Of a stretch of DNA of 64,000 nt, positions 1 to 9,845 are shown one piece after another (position 1 is the stretch's first letter; each line of letters begins with the position of its first letter). The DNA comes from Limnanthes douglasii subsp. nivea (taxonomy: Eukaryota; Streptophyta; Magnoliopsida; Brassicales; Limnanthaceae): NCBI GenBank assembly GCA_036936605.1, contig JAUPFV010000004.1:181864807-181928806 (forward strand), read 5' to 3'. The notes beneath the pieces are model-generated. The model was not told where the DNA came from. It saw only the letters and a program-made list of their open reading frames with translations, and ran no database searches. Both the position numbers and the translations under genes were made by a program.

Positions 1-942
1 CCCAAAACCAGCAAAACCATAGAGAAGAATGGGCCAATTTTGAATGTCTACTAACAAGGGCATCGCAAAACTTGTTCCTACTTTAGAAGTCAGAACAAAT
101 GGGTCATTACCGGACCAATAATCCATTGTCGCTAGCTTCCTACACTTGGTTAATGGCTCAAAATTGTGAAAATGTGAAGGCACATTATAATTAAGGCCAA
201 AAGACTGTAGGAAATCTAAATTGTTGAATTCCAGGTAACCATCATTAGTTTCAGACTTTCTGACATTAGACAACCCTATATACGAGCCAGCCTTCTCAAT
301 TACTACATCTTGACAAAACTCTTGCCACCTCAATAAACATATATTTGTGTTTTCTGCATCAACACAAATGCTAGGTCTTCCATTATTTTTCAAGATGACA
401 GGAACTATTTGAACTCGACACCATCTTATATCTGCAATATTTTCTACAGACTAAGTATTATGTCCATTGAAAATATCTACCGGTTTGCTCACAAAATCCA
501 AGAAATAAGACATATCCCAAAGCTTATAAAAACCTGCAGATTCTATTTTTAAAAGGCGGTATGATGCAGCTGCTTCTTTGAACACTCTATTTATTGGAAC
601 AAAAACCAAAAGAGTATAGTGGGTTGCTGTTGTATAGTGAGCATAACCAAACCAACTAATAGAACTAGGTTTGTTGAAGGTATAAATAATGTAATGATCA
701 AACAAAATGCATAAGTGCAGGTTAGAAGTACTCACGCCCAATAATGTCATATGAATGCTTCGCTTGCCTTGATCAGAAGTACTCAATTGTGAGAAAATCA
801 TAATGTGTGCAGTATCTATAGACGATGTCACTAATGCAGACCCACCAGCCTCTAACTCAATACTATCAAAAAACTTGTTCGTGGCAGCTTCAATTATAAT
901 GATATCAAATTGCAATGCATCCGCAGATAGAAATTTTTTGCC
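1..942 (-). CDS. Two-exon fragment of an unrecognised host gene, running off the left edge
   Basis: I do not recognise the family. On the minus strand an exon at about 942-736 ends at a consensus donor (GGC|GTGAGT, intron starting at 735). It joins a second exon at 450-1 through an acceptor ACTTAG at 456-451, giving a 285-base GT-AG intron. Both exons are in phase 0, and exon 2 stays open for all 150 codons to the window edge. The joined protein is hydrophobic-rich with mixed alpha/beta character. It includes TLLG before the intron, then SVENIADIRWC, and later LRWQEFCQDVV and MDYWSGNDPF. A retained intron and a long open exon argue for genomic host sequence rather than retrocopied sequence. 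The true 5' end is unclear because the first exon runs in frame into a PPR-like segment (943-1161). It could be a pseudogene truncated by the LTR element at 1.2-2.3 kb. Confidence 0.5.
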
Positions 943-1161
943 ATCTCTTTCAGACATTTCATCGAACGTCTTGCGTGCATCTTCGACGGAGTCGCACCAA
1001 GTGTACATATGAACGAGTTTTATGTAGAGGAACTCGTTGTTATCAAGGCCACTAGCACCAAGTTTTATGCAGCTGAACTCGTTTAAGTCTTCTAACTTTG
1101 ACATATCAGCCTGATGTCGCAGTTGGTGAGAGAGGGGACTCTTTCTCGTCAAACTATCCAT
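943..1161 (-). pseudogene. PPR-like fragment fused in frame to the unknown exon
   Basis: This is the in-frame N-terminal part of the reading frame that ends in the unknown exon, from an ATG at 1161. Residues 43-73 read LVHMYTWCDSVEDARKTFDE and then MSERD. That matches the plant pentatricopeptide repeat pattern (LVxMYxxCGSxEDARKxFDEMxxRD), which binds RNA in organelles when present in long tandem arrays. Only about one repeat is left, so no RNA-binding function is likely. There is no obvious splice acceptor at the junction near 942. The join may be an exon shuffle, a deletion scar or a missed intron. Confidence 0.45.
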
Positions 1162-1224
1162 TGCATTAAGGAAATTGGTCTATAAAATAGTATTAGGTTG
1201 TCTTCTGATAGTACACCTTCAATT

Positions 1225-1908
1225 TTATGCAATTTCAGTTGGTTTGGGTGGTGGTAAAGACAGTTGTAAAAAATCTCCAAATTTATCCATGGTTGATGGA
1301 AAATTTGATTTCAAATTTTTTGTTTGTTCTTTTGGACAAAAAATTGGTTTTAGAATTTTTAATTTTTGTGAAGGTTTTAATTCTTTATGTTTAATCTCAT
1401 AACTTTTTTTGTTTTTAGGATTAGAGAAAGAATTATTGTTTACCTTATCGAAAGAACATGAGACGTCTTTTGGTGTTATCCAATCGTCTTCGTCCTCATC
1501 GTCGTATACATCGTAAATCGGATATCCTAATTCCGACCTAGTTTCATCAGAAATGTCATCTTCGTAGTCAGCCTCATACTCACCAAAGAGTGGATGGTCA
1601 AGTATCGGCGAACCTTCCATGTTACCAACTGCTACTTGATGGAACTCCTTCCCATTTGGTTTTTCCAAATTGTAGTTGTGGCTGTGGTTGGATCCTGTAA
1701 AAAAGAATTTCGCCTTTGAATTTATGGTTGAAGTTTGAAAATCGGTAGTGGTCAACCTTTCAATATCTTCTATCGCTTTCTTCATTTGATGTCGCAGCGA
1801 ATGCATCCATTCATCTATCTACGATCGGAACTGATCGAATTCATCACGGTCGACCAATTCGGCGAACGGAAGAGTGGACGTCCCCCGTAAGGATCTCTTT
1901 GGTGGCAT
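1225..1908 (-). pseudogene. Gag-like ORF of a broken LTR retrotransposon, in-frame TAG at 1819-1821
   Basis: An ATG at 1908 opens 33 bases after a tRNA-type primer binding site. It reads MPPKRSLRGTSTLPFAELV, then hits TAG (1819-1821), then continues in the same frame to 1225. The later part is acidic, including YPIYDVYDDEDEDDW. Such acidic linkers occur in plant Ty3/gypsy gag-pol polyproteins. There is no protease, reverse transcriptase or integrase. Position after LTR and primer site, on the same strand, identifies it as the start of the internal region of a retrotransposon that is internally deleted or non-autonomous. The 3' half of the element is missing; host-like sequence follows at 1161. 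Confidence 0.5.
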
Positions 1909-1940
1909 ACCTTCGTTACCCACGTCGTAGGAGCTCTGTC

Positions 1941-1952
1941 GCTCTGATACCA
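1941..1952 (-). promoter_or_regulatory. Primer binding site (initiator Met tRNA type)
   Basis: The minus strand reads TGGTATCAGAGC, the usual plant retrotransposon primer binding site complementary to the 3' end of initiator methionine tRNA. It lies three bases inside the LTR end and is followed by the gag-like ORF. Confidence 0.75.
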
Positions 1953-1955
1953 ATA

Positions 1956-2314
1956 TGGTAGCGCTAAGCTACGAGATAGAAGAGACGGCGGCAAACACAA
2001 GAGAAGAAGACGAAACAAGGATATATAAACCCTAACCCTAAGTTAGAGTATAAGAGACTAAGAGAAAATTCTCAATTTTTATTCATCAAAGTCTAACCTA
2101 AAAGTAGGGTTTGAGGCGCTTTAAATAAGAATCGCTCAAATACCTAATACAAAATATGGAAACAAAAGTAAATGCAATAAAATAATATCATATTAAATCT
2201 GAATGTAATCAGATTTAATTTGATATCTTAAATAGATCCTTAAAATATAAAAAATAAAATAAAACTAAAACTAAAACATTTAAGTATTATAAAATATTTC
2301 AATATTATTTTACA
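1956..2314 (-). repeat. Long terminal repeat, single copy
   Basis: The segment begins TGTAAAATAATATTG and ends TACCA on the minus strand, directly before the primer binding site. It includes a TTTATATATCC TATA-like box near 2010-2022. No second LTR is seen, so the 5' boundary at 2314 rests only on the TG start and has no target duplication to support it. Confidence 0.5.
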
Positions 2315-2728
2315 GAGGCCTTCCGCTTACATCACTTTAGACCAAATCGGAACCAGAAAATACTATCTCCAAGAAACCTTATCTCACAGAACTCATAGAA
2401 TTCCAAACCCATGAGAATCAGAGCCTTGTAAACAAGTAATCAGAAGCTTCCCTTTGAACATCAAAGAACTCAACCACAAAATCCTCTTCAAAAACAAATC
2501 CCGAAGAATTGAAGACAGAATTCTCAAAGGAATCGCTTAACCCTAGAACGATGAATAATAGAAGTTAAAAACTGATAACCATGTATCATTCCATTCTTAA
2601 TCTTTAGAATTTATTCTAATATACCTGATTCCCAATTCTTCAAGGAAACTAATGGCATTAAGCCTTGCTAGAACTTGAAGATTGGTGAAATCCATAGCTT
2701 TCTAAGCTTTCAACGTAGCATTCGCAAC
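2315..2728 (-). other. 3' non-coding region of the LINE, nothing else seen
   Basis: This interval follows the LINE RNase H reading frame and contains no supportable gene. By position it is the LINE 3' untranslated region, but I see no clear poly(A) tail or target duplication. Confidence 0.3.
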
Positions 2729-3784
2729 CTAGTTGGATGCTTCGGTATGTTCTCTAAAAACATTACTCAAAACCATGTTCGAAGATAACAGTTTTCGACA
2801 GCAGTTGACAATACCCAAAAGAAACCAAGGAGCCTTCCCAACAAGAAAGATTTCTGCAAGGATAAGAGAATCTGTCTTGATATCCAACTTAGTAATCCCT
2901 TTAGAGTAACAAAGATTTAAACCATCTAATACTGCTCTGCATTCAGCTACAATTGGGTTCCCTTTACCATACAAGCGACCATAACCGAAAACCACCTTGC
3001 CCTGACTATCTCTTAAAACCCATCCTCCACTAGATTCACTTGAGCTATTACAGGAACCATCAATGTTCAATTTGAATCTCCCTAGCTTAAAATTCTTCCA
3101 TTTAAGCGAGATCGGCTTTACTGGTTTAGTTAACTGGTTTATACAACCCATAGTAACTCCAATATTAGCATCCTTTCCCCAGATTTTTCTTTTAAGGAGT
3201 TTAGCGTTGTCCATCCCCATCACAGTGTAGATAACGTAGTTGATCATATTCATAGAGCTGAGGTATTTATCGTCATGCTTTTTCTTATTCCTTGCATACC
3301 ATATGACCCACATATTAATAGATTGAAGAATAGACCGAATATGTACCTCACTCTTAACAGACCAATACCAAGACCTTATTAGATGAGATAAGGTCATTGT
3401 TCTGAAAAGATTGATATTAAAGCTAGCAGCAAAGTAATTCCAAATGTCCCATGCCTTTTGACAACTGAAAAATACATGTTTTATATTTTCATTGCTATCA
3501 CAGTGTTGACATTGAGAGACTAATTGAATTTTCTTTTTTTCCATTACAGAATCTACACGAAGCAAGTTTAGGAGAGCCCTCCATAAGAGAAAGGAGTATT
3601 TTCTAGACGTTGCGATATTCCAAATCTTTTTATAAAGGTTAGAATTATTACATTTTCTCTTGATTGCATTCCAGGTAGAATTAGAGTTGAACTCCCCATC
3701 AGAACTTAAAGACCAGTTGACCCTATCTTCACCACTCTTAGAGAAACGTATTTTGAGAATATTTTGGATATTAGAAGAGTCCAC
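2729..3784 (-). pseudogene. LINE C-terminal region: zinc-binding RT domain plus RNase H
   Basis: This is the C-terminal part of a plant LINE polyprotein. Residues about 50-120 hold the zf-RVT-like stretch (WRALLNLLRVDSV, then CQHCDSNENIKHVFFSC, a C-x2-C...H...C pattern). Residues about 235-345 are an RNase H fold of the RVT_3 type: LNIDGSCNSSS (first Asp), AECRAVLDGL (Glu) and IKTDSLILAE (Asp), so the three acidic residues are present. The frame ends in FREHTEASN, where family members usually read on through VYREGNxAADxLA. A frameshift there probably removed the C-terminus. Upstream frames at 3706-3951 and 4622-5086 belong to the same element. Confidence 0.8.
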
Positions 3785-4621
3785 AACATTCTCAATTTTA
3801 GAAAAATCCCATCTCTCACTTTCTCAGAATTCTTTAACCTTGAGCCCAACAAAATTGATTTTGTTATCAACAATAGCAATATTGACAAAATGATAACTAG
3901 AACACCATTTATCCAGGAAAAAAATACATGTTTCCCGAGTTTGCTTGCCAAATAATAAACCTTTCAGCCTTATCTCCAACTTTCCATAGTTTTTTCCAAA
4001 TTTTTAAACATTTATAAGGCTTTGTAGCAGTTAAGGGATGAGTATTACTGCAATAGATGGACTAGATTAGTCTGGCCCAGAGTGACTTCTATTTTCTGAA
4101 GTTATACCACGATTTATAGGAAAAGACCTTCTCCCAATCTTTGATTTTTCTCACATTCAACCCACCCTCATCATAGGGTTTACAAACTGTAGACCACTGA
4201 ACCCAGTTAATAACAATTTTGTTTTCCTTAGAACCCATAAGAACTTGTTGTACAACACTTCAATCTTATTAGCAACTATCTTAGGAATTATAGAATGTTG
4301 GTTATCAAACATAGGATATGAAGATATGACATATTGTATAAGGGTTAACCTCGCTCCAAAGGATAGAATAGTGTGATCCTACTCAGCTATTTTTTTTCTG
4401 ATCTTCATAATCAACTCTTAAAAATTACTAACCTTGTGATTGTTGCTCATTGTTGAACCCAGGTATTTGAAAGGAATAGAAGAGTTCTTGAAAGCCAAAA
4501 TGTTTTCCAAATCAGAAATCCTTTAAGGTAAGAGATTTTTAGATGTAATAAACTTTGATTTACTTTTTTTCACCAACTGACCAGAGATGTTTTCATAGTG
4601 GTGCAGGAGATTGTGGGTTTT
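3785..4621 (-). pseudogene. Decayed middle part of the LINE reverse transcriptase
   Basis: This interval connects the RT palm (4622-5086) to the RNase H frame (2729-3784). It carries only short broken frames; one at 3706-3951 overlaps the junction. It corresponds to the thumb and connection region of a LINE RT, now interrupted by stops and frameshifts. No other gene is seen. Confidence 0.5.
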
Positions 4622-5086
4622 TTAGAATGAATCAGAGGATTCATTGCATAAAATGAGTAGATCGTCTTCAAAACACAAGCACGGTATGCTCATTGAACCT
4701 CTGCATTTATATGTTGTGTTAGGGTGGTCAGTGGAGAGTATCTTCAATCCCCTTATGAGATACTCCTCAGCCATAATAATCAGGTTGGGTGACAATGGGT
4801 CACCCTGCCTTAAACCTTTATTTGATTTTTTAAAAAAAACCTTGACTTCTCTATTTACCAGGACTGAAAAATAGAAATTATCCACACAGTTCTCAATAAG
4901 CCTTAGGAACCCACTGTTAAACCCAAAAGCTACCATCACACTGAGAATAAAGGTATGGTCAAGCCTATCAAAGGCTTTATCCATATCCAATTTAATAAGG
5001 ATATTTCCTCCCCTGGTTTTGATGTTTATATCCTGAAGTGGCTCATTAGTTATCATTATATTTTCATTTATAGACATGCAATTCAT
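4622..5086 (-). pseudogene. LINE reverse transcriptase palm domain fragment
   Basis: This is a non-LTR reverse transcriptase core, which would copy the element RNA at a nicked target. Visible motifs in order are ILIKLDMDKAFDRLDH (first catalytic Asp block), KGLRQGDPLSPNLIIMA (fingers/palm block 4) and CLCFEDDLLIL at the FADD active-site box. In the last box the residue before DD is Glu instead of the usual Ala, so the copy is probably inactive apart from its other breaks. The element seems 5'-truncated near 5090; no endonuclease domain is found upstream. Confidence 0.8.
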
Positions 5087-5317
5087 CCTTAAATCCTCTC
5101 AATTTAAAGCAAAAACTTTGAATAGGATTTCTTTGTTGAAAAATTAAAAAAATTATAGTATTGGCATTGAATTTTTTAAATATAAATAGTGGTACACACA
5201 AAAACAATATATTTTTAAAATATATTTAGACATGTGATGAACGATTGAATAGTGATTATTGTACTGTTTAAGTACAAATTATTCGTATTACAGAAAATGC
5301 AATGGTCTCCAACTCAA

Positions 5318-5698
5318 GTAAAATAGCTTTTTGAATTCGAATCCGTTGAGCGTGAGTGAATAGTTACGAGGTTCTAGATCTTGAATGATATGTCTATAAG
5401 AGGTGTGTATTTTATGTACATTGTGATCACATCATAATTGTTAGTTGTTAATAGCTTTTGGACCCATTAGATCTATTATCTGCAAATTCATTATATGTTA
5501 TTCTTCTATAAATAGACTTTTCAGGATTATAGAAAGTGAGAGTGAATTTTGTAATAATATTATATTACAGTAAAACACTTTTCTCTCACAGCACCTGTGG
5601 ACGTAGACATTATTGTCGAACCACATTAAATCATGTGTTTTTTTCTTTTGATGTTCTTTAATTTATTTTGTGTATAAGCTATTTGTGAAAATGTTACA
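5318..5698 (+). repeat. 5' LTR of the older copia element (approximate ends)
   Basis: The segment aligns by eye with 14396-14759. Shared blocks include GAGGxTCTAGAT, TATAAGAGGT, TATAAATAGACT (TATA region), AAACACTTTTCTCT, GTGGAxGTAGACATTATT and AATCATGTGTTTTTTT. Many substitutions separate the two, so the element is old. The ends are estimates from where similarity stops. Confidence 0.6.
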
Positions 5699-5803
5699 TA
5701 AAAGTTAACAATGGATTATGCATGAACAAAATATAAAATCAAAAGGTTTAATAGGGATCCACTATATGTTGTTGAAGATTAAGTTGAAATCTTATTTAGT
5801 ATT

Positions 5804-5808
5804 GCAAG
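5804..5808. repeat. Target site duplication GCAAG, left copy
   Basis: GCAAG directly precedes the LTR start at 5809 and recurs at 10717-10721 directly after the other LTR. A 5-bp duplication is the normal mark of Ty3/gypsy integration. Confidence 0.85.
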
Positions 5809-6680
5809 TGATAAACTCCTCCTAGAATCGGCACTCTAAAATGGGATAAGGATAACTTTGCAACCAGGAACCCAAAAGGATTTAAGGATCAAAGGATGTG
5901 GATCGATAGGTCACACAAAGGTTGTGGAAAAGCCTTTGATATTCCAACTGATCTTCCTTTGGATATGACGCACCAAATGAAGAACAGGTTTTCTTGTGGA
6001 TATTACACACCAACAAGAGATGAGTAAAACTTAAGAAGTTTTTTTCAGAATCAAAGACAGTCTAACCATTAGAATTCTGAGTACATAGTTTTTATAGGAG
6101 AAAGAACTAGCCTTGAACACAATTAAGGCTGTTCTTGGAAACATAATGCATGCTTCTAAAACAATTAAGGCTTTTCTTGGAAACAAAATGCTTTAATATT
6201 GAAAATACAAAGTATTAATGATATAAGCTGGAAATCAGACCCTTTCCTCCTCCAAGGACGTGGCTTTTGGTGTAGATGGGCCTTGGGCTTTTATTTCAAA
6301 AAATGGGTAATGGTAAAGTGAAACAATTGCCTCATTAAAAACCTTGTCAAGAAAACCCATTGGGACAAAACTTGAACAAGGGAAAAAGATTACAATCGAG
6401 ACATTTTCTCATTTGTTGAAATCAATTAGCTTGAATCAAGACCAAAGTGGTTTGACAAGCTTTTCCACCATACTTGTTGTTTTGATCACGTGGATTCTCT
6501 AGTTGATTAAGCAATCCTCCAACAGCTTTGTTAAATTGTTTTTCTCTTGATCGAGTTGTTGGACCAGCCGGTAAAATAAGAATATCTTCAACTTCAAGCG
6601 CATCTTCTTTTTCAAGTTGTTCATCTGGTTCTTGCACATTTCCATGTTCTAAGCTCCTTGTGTCATCTAGGATCACATCA
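5809..6680 (-). repeat. 3' LTR of the chromovirus-like element
   Basis: About 870 bases, matching 9846-10716 along the full length. In element orientation it starts TGATGTGATCC and ends TTTATCA. It contains the last part of the integrase frame (6422-6680) and a TACTCTTTTTCC...AAGGTTTTTAATGAGGC motif shared with the Tat elements in this window. Confidence 0.9.
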
Positions 6681-7702
6681 TCCTCTCCCACTTGAAAAGG
6701 ATTTGACCTCAAATCCATTTCATCTGCGATAAAAGGAACCAAATCAGAAACATTAAAGGTATGACTCACTTTATACTTACCTCGTAGGTCAAATTGATAC
6801 GCATTATTGTTGATCTTTTTTGTTACTTCAAATGGTCCATCAATTCTAGGCATCAATTTTAACTTCCTCTCTTCTGGAAATCTTTCCTTTCTTAAGTGCA
6901 CCCATACTTGATCTCCAACCTCAAAAACTTTCTCACGTCTTCCCTTGTTTGCTTGTTTGACATATTGCTCAGTTTTCTTTTCTATGTTTTTCCTTGCATC
7001 ATCATGGATCTGTTTTACAAGTTCAACTTTCTTTTTCCCATCTATGCTAGTTCTTTCACTCAAAGGCAAAGAAATTAGATCCAAAGGAGATATTGGGTTA
7101 AATCCATAAACAATTTGAAAATGAGAGTACTTAGAAGCAGAATGCATAGAATTATTGTATGCAAATTTAACATGCGGCAAACATTCTTCCCAAGTTTTCA
7201 AGTTCTTTTTAATTAATGCACGTAGAAGAGTGGACAAACTCCTATTTACTACTTCTGTTTGTCCATCAGTTTGTGGGTGACAGGTAGTAGAAAATAAAAG
7301 CTTAGTCCCTAACTTAGACCATAAAGTTTTCCAAAAGTAACTTAGAAACTTAGTGTCCCTATTTGAAACTATCGTCATAGGCATGCCAGGCAAACGAACT
7401 ATCTCTTTAAAGAACAGATTAGCAATGTGCAACGCATCATCAGTTTTGTGACAAGCAACAAAGTGTGCCATTTTAGAGAATCGATCAACAACCACAAAAA
7501 TGGACTTCTTACCAGTTCTAGTCCTAGGAAATCCAACTACAAAGTCCATAGATATATCATTCCAAGTATGCGTAGGAATAGGTAAAGGAGTATACAAACC
7601 GTGGAATTGAACCTTAGATTTGGCTTGTTTGCAAGTAGCACATCTGTCACAGATTCTTTCAACATCCCTCCTCATATGTGGCCAATGGAAGTGATCCAGC
7701 AT
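6422..7702 (-). pseudogene. Chromovirus-like integrase with C-terminal extension into the LTR
   Basis: The integrase inserts retrotransposon cDNA into the host genome. The frame starts inside the zinc-binding domain (HxxC2: C21 and C24 remain of the H2C2 finger). The catalytic triad is present: D53 in SMDFVVGF, D116 in SNRDTKF and E150 in DGQTEVVN. Residues about 265-330 are the chromoviral C-terminal domain ([38 protein letters not shown]). The acidic tail ends in [19 protein letters not shown], with the last roughly 86 codons inside the 3' LTR. The start is set by a stop upstream; 7732-7974 and 8257-8493 are earlier pieces of the same polyprotein. No chromodomain is recognisable. Confidence 0.85.
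6681..6692 (-). promoter_or_regulatory. Polypurine tract
   Basis: The minus strand reads AGTGGGAGAGGA immediately before the 3' LTR start TGATG. This is the plus-strand priming site expected there. It also lies within the integrase coding frame. Confidence 0.75.
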
Positions 7703-7731
7703 TACCTTGAGAATTTTAGCTATTTAAAATG

Positions 7732-8256
7732 TCATATTAATCCTCCTCCATGGGCTTCTCTAACAAGTAAATCTCTCATGGAACAATTAGGCACACATAA
7801 ACGTTTATCAAAGAATAAGAATCCTTCATGCCTATAGAACCGCCCTGAAGCAAACTTTTCACATGCTTGATACATCTTTCCAAAATCAGAATCATTTTTA
7901 TATAAACTCTTAAGATGATCAAATCCTAAAATCTTAGCTTCAAGAGTAGTGATTAAGGCATACCTTCGGGACAATGCATCAGCAACAATATTTTCTTTAC
8001 CTTGTTTGTATTTGATGACATATGGAAATGTCTCAATAAATTCTATCCACCTTGCATGTATTTTGTTAAGTTTTTACTGACCTTTTAGGTGTTTGAGAGA
8101 TTCATGGTTAGTGTGTATGACAAACTCCTTTGGCCACAAGTAATGCTGCCATGTTTGCAAAGCTCGAACTAAGGCATACAACTCCTTGTCATAAGTAGGA
8201 TAGTTTTGAGTAGCTCCTCCAATCTTTTCACTGAAATAAGCTATGGGCTTTTTATC
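7732..8256 (-). pseudogene. RNase H C-terminal part and integrase N-terminus, broken
   Basis: This is the connecting part of the chromovirus-like pol. Between 8256 and 7975 the frame reads [32 protein letters not shown] and [11 protein letters not shown], which are standard Ty3/gypsy RNase H motifs. It has stops at 8257 (TAG) and again near 8080. 7974-7732 continues with the linker [18 protein letters not shown] and the first half of the integrase zinc finger (REAHGGGL). A stop separates it from the main integrase frame. Confidence 0.7.
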
Positions 8257-8493
8257 CTACATCAAAACAGCTCCAATCCCAATTCCCGAAGCATCACATT
8301 CAATCTTAAAAGTTTTAAGAAAATCAGGTAATGTCAAGACAGGAGCATGAGTAAGCTTCTCTTTTAAGGATTGAAATGCTTCTTCTTGAGCTTGTTCCCA
8401 CTTGAAACACTTAACATCGTGAGTTCTGATTGCAACCTCTTTAGGTTTGCCCTTGTTATCAATAGACAATGGTGTTCCAGATTTTTGGTTCAC
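8257..8493 (-). pseudogene. In-frame fusion of gag zinc-knuckle start to RNase H
   Basis: Seventy-eight codons. The N-terminal part ([26 protein letters not shown]) is the usual run-up to the gag CCHC zinc knuckle. It then switches directly to RNase H sequence: [20 protein letters not shown] and [17 protein letters not shown], with the first RNase H Asp in CDASG. The rest of the knuckle, the protease and the reverse transcriptase are therefore missing, with the join at about 8397-8404. The shared FK(C/W) at the join suggests an end-joining or template-switch deletion. TAG at 8257 ends it. Confidence 0.75.
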
Positions 8494-8577
8494 CTCTGCA
8501 TAGCTTCCTTTTTGATAATTGGTCTTCTCATTTTTTGAATAACTTGGCTTAATTGTTACTGCCCCTGAACCGTAACT

Positions 8578-9411
8578 TCATCTTGAGGAGTTATTTCTTT
8601 TAACTTGTTGTTCAAATAGCAAAGCTTCGTGTAGCATCTCTTCTAGTTCAATATAATACTGAGTTTCCAATCTGTCTTGAATTTCTCTATTTAAACCCCC
8701 AAGAAACCTTGACATTTTTGCCTCTCTATCTTCTGAAATATCAGCTCGCAACATTAAGGTCTCCATTTTTTTATAATACTCTTCAACAGATCGGCTTCCT
8801 TGTGTTAATCTCCTCAGCTTTAGATGCAGCTCACGGTGGTAATGACTAGGAACAAACCTCTTTCGCATAATGGCTTTCATTTCTGCCCATGATTCTATAT
8901 GGTGTTCCCCATTACGCCTTCTTGAGGTAACTGGTTGATCCCACCAACTAAGAGCATAATCATAAAATTCAGTAGCAGCAATTCTTACTCGATTGGTCTC
9001 CGTGTAGTGTTGAACGTTGAAAATGAGTTCAATCTTCTTTTCCCATTCCAAATAGGCATCTGGATCGTTTTTTCCATGGAATGGTGGAATATTAATCTTG
9101 AGACCTCCAAGATTGCCACGCATACGTTCGTTGCCCTCTCTTGTACGTCTATGGTGCCTTCTATTGCTGTTTCGAGACGAATTGCTCATGCGTTCATAAT
9201 ATTCATCAGCGGCTTCATTTCTGAATTGTTCATGTAGTTCATGGTTTCCTCTTGGATTGGTTTGTCGTGAACGGATCCGCTCGTGGTCAGTGTTTGATTG
9301 AAGCTTTTCGCGAAAGGCATCTATCTTGGTGTCTATCAACTTTGTCATAGCTTCAATTAGAAGCTTGTTGTTATTGAAATTACTGTTTTCTGCATCATTT
9401 GAATTAGACAT
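8578..9411 (-). CDS. Gag capsid region of the chromovirus-like element
   Basis: 277 codons from an ATG at 9411. This is the structural Gag protein that packages element RNA. The N-terminus is polar with Arg-rich stretches (RRHHRRTREGNERM). Residues about 105-270 are the retrotransposon capsid domain, with INIPPFHGKNDPDAYLEWEKKIE, Trp-rich SWWDQ and FVPSHYHRELHLKLRRLTQG, and the closing LETQYYIELEEMLHEALLFEQ. It stops before the zinc knuckle; a stop at 8578 and a shift lead into the fusion frame at 8493. It lies 420 bases downstream of the primer binding site. Confidence 0.85.
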   Translation of the reverse strand: MSNSNDAENSNFNNNKLLIEAMTKLIDTKIDAFREKLQSNTDHERIRSRQTNPRGNHELHEQFRNEAADEYYERMSNSSRNSNRRHHRRTREGNERMRGNLGGLKINIPPFHGKNDPDAYLEWEKKIELIFNVQHYTETNRVRIAATEFYDYALSWWDQPVTSRRRNGEHHIESWAEMKAIMRKRFVPSHYHRELHLKLRRLTQGSRSVEEYYKKMETLMLRADISEDREAKMSRFLGGLNREIQDRLETQYYIELEEMLHEALLFEQQVKRNNSSR

Positions 9412-9831
9412 CCTTTTCTACAAAACAAAACAAAAACAAATCACCAGCAACAAGTCCTTGGAAAGTTCTTCAATTTATTTAAAACCATAAAACATATCCA
9501 AATCTGTTTTCCTAAGAATATTAAGAGATAAGTTTCACAACAGCACCTAAAAACGATTTTCTACGATTTTAAATCTCAAACAACTATAACTAGGGTGAAA
9601 CAGATCAGAATTTTGTGATTCAAAATGAAATCATCACTCTAAAACACTCAATCATCACAAATATAGTGAAAATACAAAACATATGATAAACAAATTAATA
9701 CAACAGATCAGAATTTCGTGATTCAAAATGAAATCATCACACTAACACTCAAATCTTCACAAACAAACTGATAATATAAAATAGATGAAGAAAAATTAAT
9801 GAGAAAGAGAATACCCAACTTTCAGAATGTT
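9412..9831 (-). other. 5' untranslated leader of the chromovirus-like element
   Basis: Non-coding leader between the primer binding site and gag. It contains a direct repeat of a roughly 35-base unit (ACAGATCAGAATTTTGTGATTCAAAATG-like, near 9600 and 9703). No gene is seen. Confidence 0.5.
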
Positions 9832-9843
9832 GCTCTGATACCA
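9832..9843 (-). promoter_or_regulatory. Primer binding site (initiator Met tRNA type)
   Basis: The minus strand reads TGGTATCAGAGC two bases after the LTR end. It is complementary to the initiator methionine tRNA 3' end, the common plant chromovirus primer. Confidence 0.85.
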
Positions 9844-9845
9844 CT

